Origin: an uncultured Lachnospiraceae bacterium
GTDB lineage: Bacteria > Bacillota > Clostridia > Lachnospirales > Lachnospiraceae
Direction of reading: 5' to 3'
Assembly: GCA_934343915.1 (NCBI GenBank)
Contig: CAKRIL010000012.1
Span: forward strand, 10,149 to 74,148
DNA length: 64,000 bases
Under the pieces are notes generated by a model. The model saw only the letters and a program-made list of their open reading frames with translations, had not been told where the DNA came from and made no database searches. A program made the position numbers and the translations under genes. This document shows, piece by piece, positions 8,850 through 18,126 of this stretch (its first letter is position 1; every line of letters begins with the position of its first letter).

Positions 8850-8903
8850 AGTATAAAGCAGATAAAATGAAATGTCAACTAAAATATGAGCAGAGGTTGA
8901 CAA
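8850..8903 (-). promoter_or_regulatory. bioY promoter with BirA-like operator
   Basis: On the minus strand the -35 TTGACA (8878-8873) and -10 TATACT (8855-8850) are 17 bases apart. A split palindrome overlaps the -35: on the plus strand ATGTCAACT (8872-8880), 14 bases, GGTTGACAA (8895-8903). Half-site sequence and spacing fit the operator of biotin protein ligase BirA, which represses biotin genes when biotin is plentiful. The regulator itself is not in the window. Confidence 0.75.
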
Positions 8904-9062
8904 TCACTGCGCCGAATGTAGTATATTTGCAAAAACCAATGAAATTTAGAGAATGAATGTATAGACGAAAAGGAAAAATATGTGTATACTACATAGGGTT
9001 GATTAAAATGGAGTATGTTGTGCATACAGCATTATCAAATAGAAAAAGAAAAGGAAAACAAT

Positions 9063-10616
9063 ATGAGTATACTTAACGTTGAACACTTAAGTCATGGATT
9101 TGGCGACAGAGCGATTTTTAAGGATGTGTCCTTCAGGCTGCTGAAGGGAGAGCATATAGGTCTTATAGGTGCCAATGGCGAGGGAAAGTCAACATTTATG
9201 AGCATAATAACAGGTAAGCTCATGCCCGATGAGGGAAAGGTGGAATGGGCGAAGAATGTGAAGGTCGGATATCTTGACCAGCACGCAGTTCTCTCGAAGG
9301 GAATGACGATAAGGGATGTTCTCAAGAGCGCGTTTTCAGACCTCTTTGACATGGAAGAGAGAATGAACTACATCTGTGATGTCATGGCAGAGGGAACAGC
9401 AGAGAACATGGATGAGATGATGGAGGAGCTCGGCGTTATTCAGGAACTTTTAATGGCGCATGACTTCTATATTATTGATTCTAAGGTTGACGAGGTAGGA
9501 AGAGCACTCGGTCTTGAGGACATCGGAATGGATAAGGATGTGACGGAACTCTCAGGAGGTCAGAGAACCAAGGTACTGCTTGCGAAGCTTCTGCTTGCAA
9601 AGCCTGATATCCTGCTTCTTGACGAGCCGACGAACTATCTCGATGCCGTGCATATAGAGTGGCTTAAAAGATACCTGCTGGAGTATGAGAATGCATTTAT
9701 ATTAATATCGCATGACATTCCGTTCCTCAACAGCGTTGTCAATCTCATATACCATATGGAGAATCAGGAGCTTAACCGCTATGTGGGCGACTATGACAAG
9801 TTCATGGAAGTCTATGAGATGAAGAAGGCACAGCGTGAGGCTGCGTATAACAGGCAGCAGAAGGAGATTGCAGAGCTGGAGGACTTCGTTGCTAGAAATA
9901 AGGCGAGGGTTGCAACAAGAAACATGGCAATGTCAAGGCAGAAGAAGCTTGACAAGATGGATATTATCGAGAAGGCTGTTGAAAGACCGAAGCCGGAATT
10001 CAATTTTCAGGAGGCGAGAACTCCGGGAAGATACATCATTCAGACAAAGCAGCTTGTAATAGGCTATGATGAACCGCTCTCAAGACCGCTTGATTTTACG
10101 ATGGAGCGCGGTGAGAAGGTTGTGCTCTTCGGTGCGAACGGTATCGGTAAGACGACGCTTTTAAAGAGTATATTGGGACTTGTCCCGGCAATATCGGGTG
10201 AAGTCGAGCTGGGGGATTATCTGGAAATCGGATATTTTGAGCAGGAGATGGCACCGGGCAACAGAAATACCTGTATTGAGGAAATATGGAAAGAGTTTCC
10301 GGGATACACACAGTATCAGGTGCGCTCGGCTCTTGCAAAGTGCGGACTTACCACGAAGCATATCGAGAGCCAGGTTCAGGTGTTGAGCGGCGGTGAGCAG
10401 GCGAAGGTAAGATTATGTAAGCTTATCAACCGTGCATCGAATGTTCTTCTCTTAGACGAGCCGACGAACCACCTTGATGTGGATGCCAAGGACGAGCTTA
10501 AAAGAGCATTAAAAGAATATAAGGGAAGCATACTCCTGATATGCCATGAGCCGGAGTTCTATGACGGACTTGCGACGAGAGTGGTTGACTGTTCAGAGTG
10601 GAGCCTAAGAGTGTGA
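9063..10616 (+). CDS. ABC-F family ATPase
   Basis: 517-residue soluble protein with two ATP-binding cassettes and no membrane segment, hence ABC-F (ribosome-associated translation factor or antibiotic-resistance protector). Cassette 1 has GANGEGKST and LSGGQRTK; cassette 2 has GANGIGKTT and LSGGEQAK; both have LLLDEPTN. The charged interdomain linker (around residues 240-310) is the part that reaches the ribosomal E/P site in studied members. The ATG at 9063 is preferred over one 48 bases upstream because the conserved N-terminus begins here. Subfamily and any drug specificity cannot be told by eye. The next gene starts 16 bases later. Confidence 0.88.
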   Translation: MSILNVEHLSHGFGDRAIFKDVSFRLLKGEHIGLIGANGEGKSTFMSIITGKLMPDEGKVEWAKNVKVGYLDQHAVLSKGMTIRDVLKSAFSDLFDMEERMNYICDVMAEGTAENMDEMMEELGVIQELLMAHDFYIIDSKVDEVGRALGLEDIGMDKDVTELSGGQRTKVLLAKLLLAKPDILLLDEPTNYLDAVHIEWLKRYLLEYENAFILISHDIPFLNSVVNLIYHMENQELNRYVGDYDKFMEVYEMKKAQREAAYNRQQKEIAELEDFVARNKARVATRNMAMSRQKKLDKMDIIEKAVERPKPEFNFQEARTPGRYIIQTKQLVIGYDEPLSRPLDFTMERGEKVVLFGANGIGKTTLLKSILGLVPAISGEVELGDYLEIGYFEQEMAPGNRNTCIEEIWKEFPGYTQYQVRSALAKCGLTTKHIESQVQVLSGGEQAKVRLCKLINRASNVLLLDEPTNHLDVDAKDELKRALKEYKGSILLICHEPEFYDGLATRVVDCSEWSLRV

Positions 10617-10632
10617 AAGGAGCAGAATGCTT

Positions 10633-11778
10633 ATGACGAAAGGAAAAAAGCTGAGAAGAATATGCCTGTTTCTCATGCTCATAAGTTTATGTGGTCTGTT
10701 TACGGGCTGTAAGAATAAGGACGATAATGCCGGGGATGAGTCTTTGACGGTTAAAATAGGAGTGCTTCTTGATTTTACCGGGGACAAGGCGGAGGAGTCG
10801 GAAGAGATGTACAAGGCGGTGCAGCTTGCCGTTGATGAAATCAATGAAGCCGGCGGAGTGCTCACGGAGAAGCTTAAGCTGGAGCTTGTCAAGAAGGATG
10901 ATGGCGGCAATTACATGAACTCAGTGGCGGGTTATTACCAGCTTGTCGATGAGGGCGTATGCGCAGTGATAGGAACCAATAATTCGCAGGGCATGGAGGA
11001 ACTGATTAAGGCAAGCTCAATGTCAAATGTTCCGATTATCACACCTTCGGTCTCGGATGATTTTGTGGTAAATGCATCGAATTTCGTGTATCAGTCATGT
11101 GTTTCAGATAAGTACATGACAGAGGCACTTGCATATTTTGCACAGACTGAACTCGGAAAGCCGAGAACGGCAATGATATATTCGGCTCAGAGTGAGAGAG
11201 AGCAGGTATTGTATGAGGACTTTGCAGCAGAGATACTTAAGCGGAAGATTGACCCTGCATGTGTAAAGGAGCTTGAGGCTTATGATGAGGACGGTATAAA
11301 GGCGGCTGTTGGGGCAGTCATCGACGCAGGAGCTGAGGCGGTATTTGCGGCGGCGGGTTCACAGGAGCTTGAGCTGATAATTGATGAGGCATACAGGCAG
11401 GGATATACCGGAGTGTTTTTGGGAATGCCGGAATGTGCTGATGGACTTACCGTGACACATGGATACAATGTATATGTTCCATGTAATATGGCATTGGACA
11501 GGGAAAGCACATACGTCACCGAATTTGTGGATAAGTTAGGAAAAATTACCGGCGATGGTGTACGGCCGGCTTATGATGCAGTATATTTCATAAGGGATGC
11601 GATTGAGAAGGGATATCTGTCAACCTCGGCTTCAATAGCACTTAAGCTTCCTTTCCTGGAGGGAAGCACAATGCTCGGTGAATATGTAATCGGTGCTTAT
11701 GGAGATGTCGAAAAGACGGTTGACATACTTCTTGTCACAGATGATAAAAAATCCTATGCAGGTACGGTTTTTGAATAA
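10633..11778 (+). CDS. Branched-chain amino acid-type substrate-binding lipoprotein (orphan)
   Basis: 381-residue lipoprotein. A signal with lipobox LFTGC (Cys26) is followed by a two-lobed periplasmic-binding fold of the LivK/amide-binding type (VKIGVLLDFTGD, AVQLAVDEINEAGG, AVIGTNNSQG). Members capture amino acids, urea or other small ligands outside the membrane. AAAGGAG at 10616-10622 is well spaced for the ATG at 10633 (10627 also possible). No LivHMGF permease or ATPase genes accompany it; it sits between an ABC-F ATPase and an ABC exporter pair. It may act with a distant permease or as a sensor. Confidence 0.8.
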   Translation: MTKGKKLRRICLFLMLISLCGLFTGCKNKDDNAGDESLTVKIGVLLDFTGDKAEESEEMYKAVQLAVDEINEAGGVLTEKLKLELVKKDDGGNYMNSVAGYYQLVDEGVCAVIGTNNSQGMEELIKASSMSNVPIITPSVSDDFVVNASNFVYQSCVSDKYMTEALAYFAQTELGKPRTAMIYSAQSEREQVLYEDFAAEILKRKIDPACVKELEAYDEDGIKAAVGAVIDAGAEAVFAAAGSQELELIIDEAYRQGYTGVFLGMPECADGLTVTHGYNVYVPCNMALDRESTYVTEFVDKLGKITGDGVRPAYDAVYFIRDAIEKGYLSTSASIALKLPFLEGSTMLGEYVIGAYGDVEKTVDILLVTDDKKSYAGTVFE

Positions 11779-11794
11779 AAAGAGAGAGGAAAAT

Positions 11795-13525
11795 ATGAAA
11801 AAATTACTCGTTTATCTGAAAAGTTACAAAAAAGAGACAATATTAGCACCTCTGTTTAAGATGCTTGAGGCATCATTTGAGCTGTTCGTACCGCTCGTAA
11901 TTGCGGCTATAATCGATACCGGAATAGAGAATAAGGATATTCCGTACATTGTTAAGATGGCACTTATTCTTGTTGTACTTGCCGTTGTCGGACTTACCTG
12001 TTCGCTTACGGCACAGTATTTTTCGGCAAAAGCAGCAGTAGGCTTCGCGGCAAAGCTTAAATCAGCGTTGTTTGCACATATTGAGAGCTTATCCTTTAAG
12101 GAGATAGATACTCTCGGAACATCAACACTCATCACAAGAATGACAAGTGACATCAATCAGGTTCAGTCGGGAGTCAATCTTGTATTGAGACTGTTCCTGC
12201 GTTCACCGTTCATTGTATTCGGTGCGATGATAATGGCATTCACAATCGACGTGAAGGCAGCACTCATATTCGTTGTGGCTATTCCGCTGCTTGCGATTGT
12301 GGTATTCGGAATTATGCTTATAAGCATTCCTCTTTTTAAGAAGGTACAGGGAGCCCTTGACAATGTGCTCGGTATTACAAGACAGAACCTTACAGGTGTG
12401 CGTGTCATCCGTGCCTTTAACAAGGAGCAGAGCGAGATAGAGAACTTTGACGAAAAGAACATGGTTCTCACGGGACTTCAGAAGTTCGTTGGAAAGATAT
12501 CCGCACTCATGAACCCGGTCACATTCATAATTGTAAATGGCGCGATAGCAGCTCTTATATGGGCAGGTGCAATCAGAGTTGATGCAGGCATCCTTACTCA
12601 GGGTCAGGTCGTTGCGCTTGTAAACTATATGTCTCAGATTCTGGTTGAGCTTGTCAAGCTTGCCAACCTTATAATCACCGTAACCAAGGCTGTTGCGTGT
12701 GGTAACCGTATTCAGTCCGTATTTGAGATAACACCTTCAATGACTGAGGGAAGCAGAGCATATCAGGCAGCCGGCGATGGCGATATGGCAGTTGAATTCA
12801 AGAATGTTAATCTCTGCTATAATGAGGGTGCCGACAGTTCACTTACCGGAATTGATTTTTCCGTAAAGAAGGGTGAGACCGTGGGTATCATCGGAGGAAC
12901 CGGTTCAGGAAAAAGTTCGCTTGTGGGACTTATCCCGAGATTCTATGATGCAACTGCGGGACAGGTGCTCGTTGACGGCGTTGATGTGAGCGAGTACAGC
13001 TATGATGGGCTCAGGGAGCATGTCGGAATAGTTATGCAGAAGGCAGTTCTTTTTAAGGGAACGATACGAGAGAACCTTAAGTGGGGCAAAAATGATGCCA
13101 CTGATGAGGAACTGTGGGCAGCACTTGAGACCGCACAGGCGAAGGAATTCGTCGAGACCAAGGAAGGCGGACTTGATTTTGAGATTGCACAGGGCGGAAA
13201 GAACCTGTCGGGTGGACAGAAGCAGCGTCTTACAATCGCTAGAGCGCTTGTAAGAAAGCCGGATATTCTTATTCTTGATGACAGTGCATCGGCACTTGAT
13301 TATGCGACGGATGCCAAGCTCCGTGCGGCAATAGCGGCACTTCCGGGGAATATGACGGTGTTCATAGTATCACAGCGTACTGCATCCATCATGCATGCAG
13401 ATAAGATTATCGTACTTGATGATGGTCAGATGGTTGGAATGGGAACTCAGGAAGAGCTTCTTGAGAACTGTGAGGTATACAGGGAAATATATAACTCTCA
13501 GTTTAAAACAACATCTACGAAGTAG
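11795..13525 (+). CDS. Heterodimeric ABC exporter, degenerate-site subunit
   Basis: 576-residue half exporter: transmembrane domain about 1-320, ATPase domain about 340-570. Walker A is GGTGSGKSS and the signature LSGGQKQR is intact. The Walker B segment reads LILDDSASALD, with Asp in place of the catalytic Glu, and the switch position reads VSQRTAS, with Gln instead of His. This is the usual pattern of the degenerate partner in heterodimeric exporters such as TM287/288 or BmrCD. The partner is the next exporter gene at 13611. The ATG at 11795 follows GAGAGAGGA. A terminator-like hairpin overlaps its stop codon. Confidence 0.9.
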   Translation: MKKLLVYLKSYKKETILAPLFKMLEASFELFVPLVIAAIIDTGIENKDIPYIVKMALILVVLAVVGLTCSLTAQYFSAKAAVGFAAKLKSALFAHIESLSFKEIDTLGTSTLITRMTSDINQVQSGVNLVLRLFLRSPFIVFGAMIMAFTIDVKAALIFVVAIPLLAIVVFGIMLISIPLFKKVQGALDNVLGITRQNLTGVRVIRAFNKEQSEIENFDEKNMVLTGLQKFVGKISALMNPVTFIIVNGAIAALIWAGAIRVDAGILTQGQVVALVNYMSQILVELVKLANLIITVTKAVACGNRIQSVFEITPSMTEGSRAYQAAGDGDMAVEFKNVNLCYNEGADSSLTGIDFSVKKGETVGIIGGTGSGKSSLVGLIPRFYDATAGQVLVDGVDVSEYSYDGLREHVGIVMQKAVLFKGTIRENLKWGKNDATDEELWAALETAQAKEFVETKEGGLDFEIAQGGKNLSGGQKQRLTIARALVRKPDILILDDSASALDYATDAKLRAAIAALPGNMTVFIVSQRTASIMHADKIIVLDDGQMVGMGTQEELLENCEVYREIYNSQFKTTSTK

Positions 13526-13535
13526 ATGTTGTTTT
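13505..13535 (+). terminator. Hairpin at the end of the first exporter gene
   Basis: The arms AAAACAACATCTAC (13505-13518) and GTAGATGTTGTTTT (13522-13535) pair perfectly around a three-base GAA-type loop and overlap the stop codon. The T-run is short, so it may attenuate rather than stop transcription into the partner exporter gene. Confidence 0.6.
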
Positions 13536-13565
13536 ATGAGCAAGAAGCGAAGCGGATTGCGAATA
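13536..13565 (+). repeat. 30-bp dispersed repeat, copy 2
   Basis: Same 30-base unit as at 3483-3512, differing at one position (A for T at the tenth base), again directly after a hairpin. It lies in the 85-base space between two exporter genes. Confidence 0.7.
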
Positions 13566-13610
13566 ACCCGTTTGTTTGGAATATAGAGTACGATTAGGAG
13601 GCTTAACGCT

Positions 13611-15362
13611 ATGGCAAAGGTCAGAAAATTAACAAGTGATGATAAGAGCACCATTGTCAAGGTACTTAGATATATCAAAAAGTATTATGTGTTTCTTATT
13701 TTTTCAATACTGCTTGCGGCAGTGACAGTGGCATGTACGCTGTATGTGCCTATTCTTACAGGTAACGCCATCGACCTTATAATCAAGCAGGGCTTGGTGG
13801 ATTTTGACGGAATAATTGCAATAATCAGAACTATGATAGTTGTTATTCTCATAGGAGCACTTGCACAGTGGCTTATGAATGTGTGCAACAATAAGATTAC
13901 ATACAATGTAATCAGGGATATTCGTACGGAGGCTATAAGAAAGATTGAGATTCTTCCTCTTAAGTACATTGACGGACATCCTTACGGTGATGTTGTGAGC
14001 CGTGTAATTGCAGATGTTGACCAGTTCGCAGATGGACTTCTGATGGGCTTTACACAGCTCTTTACCGGAGTGATAACAATACTCGGAACACTCGGCTTCA
14101 TGCTTACGAAGAGTATTCCGATTACACTTTTGGTTGTGTGCGTGACACCTCTTTCGCTTTTTGTTGCGGCTTATATTGCTAAGAATACTCACACAATGTT
14201 TAAAAAGCAGTCAGAGACAAGAGGTGAGCAGACTGCAATCATCGATGAGATGGTAGGAAACTTAAAGGTTGTCAAGGCGTACAGCCAGGAGGATGAGGTT
14301 AAGGAGAAGTTCGACGAGGTAAATGACAGACTTGAAAAGTGCTCTCTTAAGGCGATTTTCTTCTCATCAATAACCAACCCCTCAACAAGATTCGTAAACA
14401 GTATCGTGTACATGCTCGTTGCACTTGTAGGTGCCATATTTGTGGTTAAGCGCGGATTAAGTGTAGGTAATCTTTCATGTATGTTAAGCTATGCTAACCA
14501 GTATACCAAGCCGTTCAATGAGATTTCAGGTGTTGTGACAGAGCTTCAGAATGCACTCACCTGTGCAGGAAGAGTTATGGAGCTTATCGAGGAGGAGCCG
14601 CAGGTTCCTGAGCCTCAGAATGCCAGGACCGTGACTGCCGACGGACATGTTGACCTTGAGAATGTATATTTCTCATATGTTCCCGAGCAGAAGCTTATCG
14701 AGAACTTCAACCTCTCAGTTAAGCCGGGTCAGCGTATCGCTATCGTAGGACCTACGGGCTGTGGAAAGACAACACTTATAAATCTTCTCATGCGCTTCTA
14801 TGACGTTAATTCAGGAAGCATCAAGGTAGCCGGCGACGAGATTAAGGATGTGACAAGAGGAAGCTTAAGAAAGTCCTATGGTATGGTGCTTCAGGATACA
14901 TGGCTTAAGAACGGTACAATAAGAGATAACTTAAAGATGGGCAAGCCTGATGCGACGGATGAGGAAATGATCGAGGCTGCGAAGGCTTCACATGCACACA
15001 GCTTTATAAAGAAGCTTCCGCAGGGCTATGATACAGTGCTTAACGAGGACGGAGGAAGCCTCTCACAGGGACAGAAGCAGCTCTTATGTATAGCAAGAGT
15101 AATGCTGTGCCTGCCTCCTATGCTTATACTTGATGAGGCAACATCCTCCATTGATACAAGAACCGAGATTAAGATTCAGGAAGCATTTGCAAGAATGATG
15201 AAGGGCAGAACAAGCTTCATAGTTGCACACAGACTCTCCACAATACGCGAGGCTGATGTCATTCTTGTTATGAAGGACGGACATATCATTGAGCAGGGAG
15301 ACCATGATACACTTCTTGCACAGGGCGGATTTTATTCACAGCTTTACAATAGCCAGTTCTAG
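13611..15362 (+). CDS. Heterodimeric ABC exporter, catalytic-site subunit
   Basis: 583-residue half exporter, the partner of the gene at 11795. The transmembrane domain (about 25-320) precedes the ATPase domain (about 345-580), with Walker A GPTGCGKTT, Walker B LILDEATSSID with the catalytic Glu, and switch His in VAHRLST. Its signature is LSQGQKQL rather than LSGGQ, which is what the degenerate ATP site of such heterodimers uses. The ATG at 13611 has TAGGAGG upstream. Export of a drug-like, peptide or lipid substrate is likely; which one is unknown. Confidence 0.9.
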   Translation: MAKVRKLTSDDKSTIVKVLRYIKKYYVFLIFSILLAAVTVACTLYVPILTGNAIDLIIKQGLVDFDGIIAIIRTMIVVILIGALAQWLMNVCNNKITYNVIRDIRTEAIRKIEILPLKYIDGHPYGDVVSRVIADVDQFADGLLMGFTQLFTGVITILGTLGFMLTKSIPITLLVVCVTPLSLFVAAYIAKNTHTMFKKQSETRGEQTAIIDEMVGNLKVVKAYSQEDEVKEKFDEVNDRLEKCSLKAIFFSSITNPSTRFVNSIVYMLVALVGAIFVVKRGLSVGNLSCMLSYANQYTKPFNEISGVVTELQNALTCAGRVMELIEEEPQVPEPQNARTVTADGHVDLENVYFSYVPEQKLIENFNLSVKPGQRIAIVGPTGCGKTTLINLLMRFYDVNSGSIKVAGDEIKDVTRGSLRKSYGMVLQDTWLKNGTIRDNLKMGKPDATDEEMIEAAKASHAHSFIKKLPQGYDTVLNEDGGSLSQGQKQLLCIARVMLCLPPMLILDEATSSIDTRTEIKIQEAFARMMKGRTSFIVAHRLSTIREADVILVMKDGHIIEQGDHDTLLAQGGFYSQLYNSQF

Positions 15363-15395
15363 TTAAAAATACGGTAGACAGGAGATACAGCGGAC

Positions 15396-16172
15396 ATGAC
15401 GGGAAAGAGAATTGTAGTAAAAGTAGGAACCTCCACACTGACTTACGCGACAGGACATCTCAACATAAGAAGAGTTGAGAGGATTGTCAAGACGATTGCA
15501 GACCTTCAGAATGCGGGCAATCAGATGATACTTGTATCGAGCGGCTCGATTGCACTCGGAATGAGTAAGATTGGTCTCAGGGAACGCCCGAAGGATACAC
15601 CCGGTAAGCAGGCATGTGCGGCAGTCGGGCAGTGCGAGCTTATGGATATGTATGACAAGCAGTTCTCAGAGTACGGCGTGACCGTTGCACAGCTCCTTCT
15701 TACCAAGTATGTCCTTCTCGAGGACAGAAGAAGAAATGTGGAGAATGCCATGGCTAAGCTTATCGAGCTTGGAGTTATTCCGATTGTGAATGAGAATGAT
15801 ACTGTTGCGATAGATGAGCTCGAGCTAGAGGTCGGGGAGAACGATTCTCTTGCGGCGATAGTTGCCTCAGTAGCCAAGGCGGATACACTTGTAATCATGT
15901 CTGATATCGACGGACTCTATGATAAGGATCCTCACAGATACGACGATGCACAGCTTATCGAGGAGGTTCATGGAATAACCGACGAGATAAGAGCACTTGC
16001 CGGTGGTGCTGGCTCCAAGCTTGGCACAGGTGGAATGGCTACCAAGCTTAAGGCTGCTTCAATAGCCAATGACAACGGCATAGACATGGTTATTATTAAC
16101 GGTGATAAGCCCGAGCTTTTGTATGAGGTGAGTGAGGATAAGAAGGCGGGAACACGCTTTTTCGCGAGGTAG
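15396..16172 (+). CDS. proB: Glutamate 5-kinase, short form
   Basis: 258-residue amino acid kinase that phosphorylates glutamate in the first step of proline synthesis. N-terminal VVKVGTSTLT, the LVSSGSIALG segment, NENDTVA and the C-terminal GTGGMATKLKAA are all present. It ends right after the kinase domain, so it lacks the C-terminal PUA domain of the E. coli enzyme; short forms are known. proA is not adjacent. The gene is 33 bases after the exporter and 6 bases before the MBOAT gene, with CAGGAGA as ribosome binding site. Confidence 0.93.
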   Translation: MTGKRIVVKVGTSTLTYATGHLNIRRVERIVKTIADLQNAGNQMILVSSGSIALGMSKIGLRERPKDTPGKQACAAVGQCELMDMYDKQFSEYGVTVAQLLLTKYVLLEDRRRNVENAMAKLIELGVIPIVNENDTVAIDELELEVGENDSLAAIVASVAKADTLVIMSDIDGLYDKDPHRYDDAQLIEEVHGITDEIRALAGGAGSKLGTGGMATKLKAASIANDNGIDMVIINGDKPELLYEVSEDKKAGTRFFAR

Positions 16173-16178
16173 AATCAG

Positions 16179-17681
16179 ATGCTTTTTGCTTCAATGGTTT
16201 TTCTGTGGATTTTTCTGCCGATCGTCATAATTGGTAATCTGCTGCTGTCACTGGTGAAGGATGAGAAGCTTCGCTATACGCTTAAGAATATATGGCTTTT
16301 AATTGCAAGCTTTGTATTTTATGCGTGGGGCGGAATATATTATGTGCTTATCATGCTGTCATCAATAGCGGTCAATTACGCTGCGGGACGATTGCTGGAA
16401 AGATGGCATAAGAAGAGAATAATGATATTGGCGGTGGTTTTAAATCTGGCAATATTGTTCTTTTTTAAGTACTTTAATATGCTTATCGTGATTATAGAGA
16501 ATACGCTTGTATGGTTATCGGGAAAGGATAATCTGCCGGCGGTCTTTAGCTCAATGATAAGAATGGAAGGCACGGGAGAGCTTGGAATCAGGGAGATTGT
16601 CCTGCCGATAGGAATATCGTTCTTTACCTTTCAGGCGATGTCCTACGTGATTGATGTATACCGGAAAAAGGCGGATGTGCAGAAAAATGTGCTTAAGTTC
16701 GCACTGTATGTGTCATTCTTTCCGCAGCTTATCGCGGGGCCGATTGTAAAATACAGTGATGTGGCACAGCAGATTGAGCAGCGAAAGGAAAATACGGCAC
16801 TGTTCGCGTCGGGGCAGAGGCGCTTCATATGCGGACTTGCAAAGAAGGTGCTGCTTGCCAATACATTTGCCGTCACTGCCGATGCGGTATGGAAGCTTGA
16901 GCCTTCACAGATGGGAAGTGCACTGGCATGGCTCGGAGCGCTTTCTTATACAATGCAGATATATTATGACTTTTCAGGGTATTCTGATATGGCAATAGGT
17001 CTCGGAAGAATGTTCGGCTTCAGGTTCAAGGAGAACTTTGCGTATCCGTATACTTCGGTCTCAATAAGGGAGTTTTGGAGAAGATGGCATATATCGCTGT
17101 CATCATGGTTCAAGGAATATGTGTATTTTCCGCTTGGCGGCAGCAGATGCGGCGCGGCAAAGACATACAGGAATGTGTTTGTTGTGTTCCTGCTCACGGG
17201 AATATGGCATGGAGCTAATTTTACCTTCCTTCTGTGGGGAATTCTGTATGCACTGCTTCAGATGATGGAGAGATTGTTTCTCGGAAAGCTTCTTGAAAAG
17301 AAATACATAAAGCCTGTCGGCTGGGTATATACAATGCTTATGGTCATACTTGGCTGGGTTTTGTTCAGGTCTGACAATATCGTATATGCATCAGGGTACA
17401 TACGGGCAATGTTCGGAGCCTTTAACGGAAGCCTTAGGCTGGTTGGAGGTCAGGGACTGCAGTGCCTGGGCTATATGTCCATGGAGCTTATAATGGCATT
17501 TGCGGCAGGGCTGCTTGGAATGGGCTTTTTGCAGAGAGGTCTTAAGCGTGTGTATGACAATATAAGGACAAAAGAATGGTTTATGATACTTGAAACGCTC
17601 ATCATGTGCGCGCTGCTTATCGTGTGCATACTGAGGGTGATAAGCGGAACCTACAATCCATTCATATATTTTCAATTCTAA
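16179..17681 (+). CDS. MBOAT family O-acyltransferase (AlgI/DltB-like)
   Basis: 500-residue polytopic membrane protein with about ten hydrophobic segments. The family core is visible: VLPIGISFFTFQAMSYVID, FFPQLIAGPI, an FSGYSDMAIGLGRMFGF stretch, then FWRRWHISLSSWFKEYVYFPLGG and the catalytic histidine region LTGIWHGANFTFL. Such proteins pass acyl groups across the membrane to extracellular polysaccharides or teichoic acids. The usual secreted partner (AlgX/AlgJ or DHHW protein) is missing next door; a T-box and tyrS follow instead, so the acceptor is unknown. It is only six bases after proB, probably by chance co-transcription. Confidence 0.9.
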   Translation: MLFASMVFLWIFLPIVIIGNLLLSLVKDEKLRYTLKNIWLLIASFVFYAWGGIYYVLIMLSSIAVNYAAGRLLERWHKKRIMILAVVLNLAILFFFKYFNMLIVIIENTLVWLSGKDNLPAVFSSMIRMEGTGELGIREIVLPIGISFFTFQAMSYVIDVYRKKADVQKNVLKFALYVSFFPQLIAGPIVKYSDVAQQIEQRKENTALFASGQRRFICGLAKKVLLANTFAVTADAVWKLEPSQMGSALAWLGALSYTMQIYYDFSGYSDMAIGLGRMFGFRFKENFAYPYTSVSIREFWRRWHISLSSWFKEYVYFPLGGSRCGAAKTYRNVFVVFLLTGIWHGANFTFLLWGILYALLQMMERLFLGKLLEKKYIKPVGWVYTMLMVILGWVLFRSDNIVYASGYIRAMFGAFNGSLRLVGGQGLQCLGYMSMELIMAFAAGLLGMGFLQRGLKRVYDNIRTKEWFMILETLIMCALLIVCILRVISGTYNPFIYFQF

Positions 17682-17715
17682 GATTGGAAATTTACGGATG
17701 TAATTATAAAACAGC

Positions 17716-18052
17716 TTGACAATCGACGGTTGATTAATTATTATATCTTTATTGTAATATAAAAAGCAATGATGGGAAGAAGTAGATTCTCTAAGAACCA
17801 ACAGAGAGCTGCCGGCCGGTGAGAGGCGCACAGGTAACGGAGAGTTGAATACATCCCGGAGCATCGCACCGAATGAGAGCAACAGCCATATGATTCAGGC
17901 TGGCATTTTTAGTAGGCTGCGACGGCAGCACCCGTTATAGTGCAGGGGTATATTTGTACCTGATGAGGCATCGGATGTGAGTTCGATGTGAAGTAAGGTG
18001 GTAACACGTTAATACGTCCTTACAGCAGTAATCGCTGCTGTAAGGATTTTTT
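17716..18052 (+). promoter_or_regulatory. Promoter and tyrosyl T-box leader
   Basis: The -35 TTGACA (17716-17721) and -10 TATTAT (17739-17744) are 17 bases apart. The leader has a GATGGGA-type stem I start (near 17770) and, on the 3' side of stem I, GAA-TAC-ATCCCGGAG with the tyrosine specifier codon TAC at 17850-17852. The T-box AAGGTGGTAACACG (17995-18008) can pair with uncharged tRNA. The terminator CCTTACAGCAG / CTGCTGTAAGG (18018-18045) is followed by seven T. Uncharged tRNA-Tyr would prevent termination and turn on tyrS. Confidence 0.93.
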
Positions 18053-18126
18053 TGTATATTTGATAAAATTTTTCAGATTATACACTTACGGCGGTGAAAA
18101 ATAACACACAGAAAGGACATGAAAAA

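Noticed and set aside
17770..18008. tRNA-like sequence upstream of tyrS
   Set aside because: The conserved boxes, specifier codon and terminator identify a T-box leader rather than a tRNA gene.
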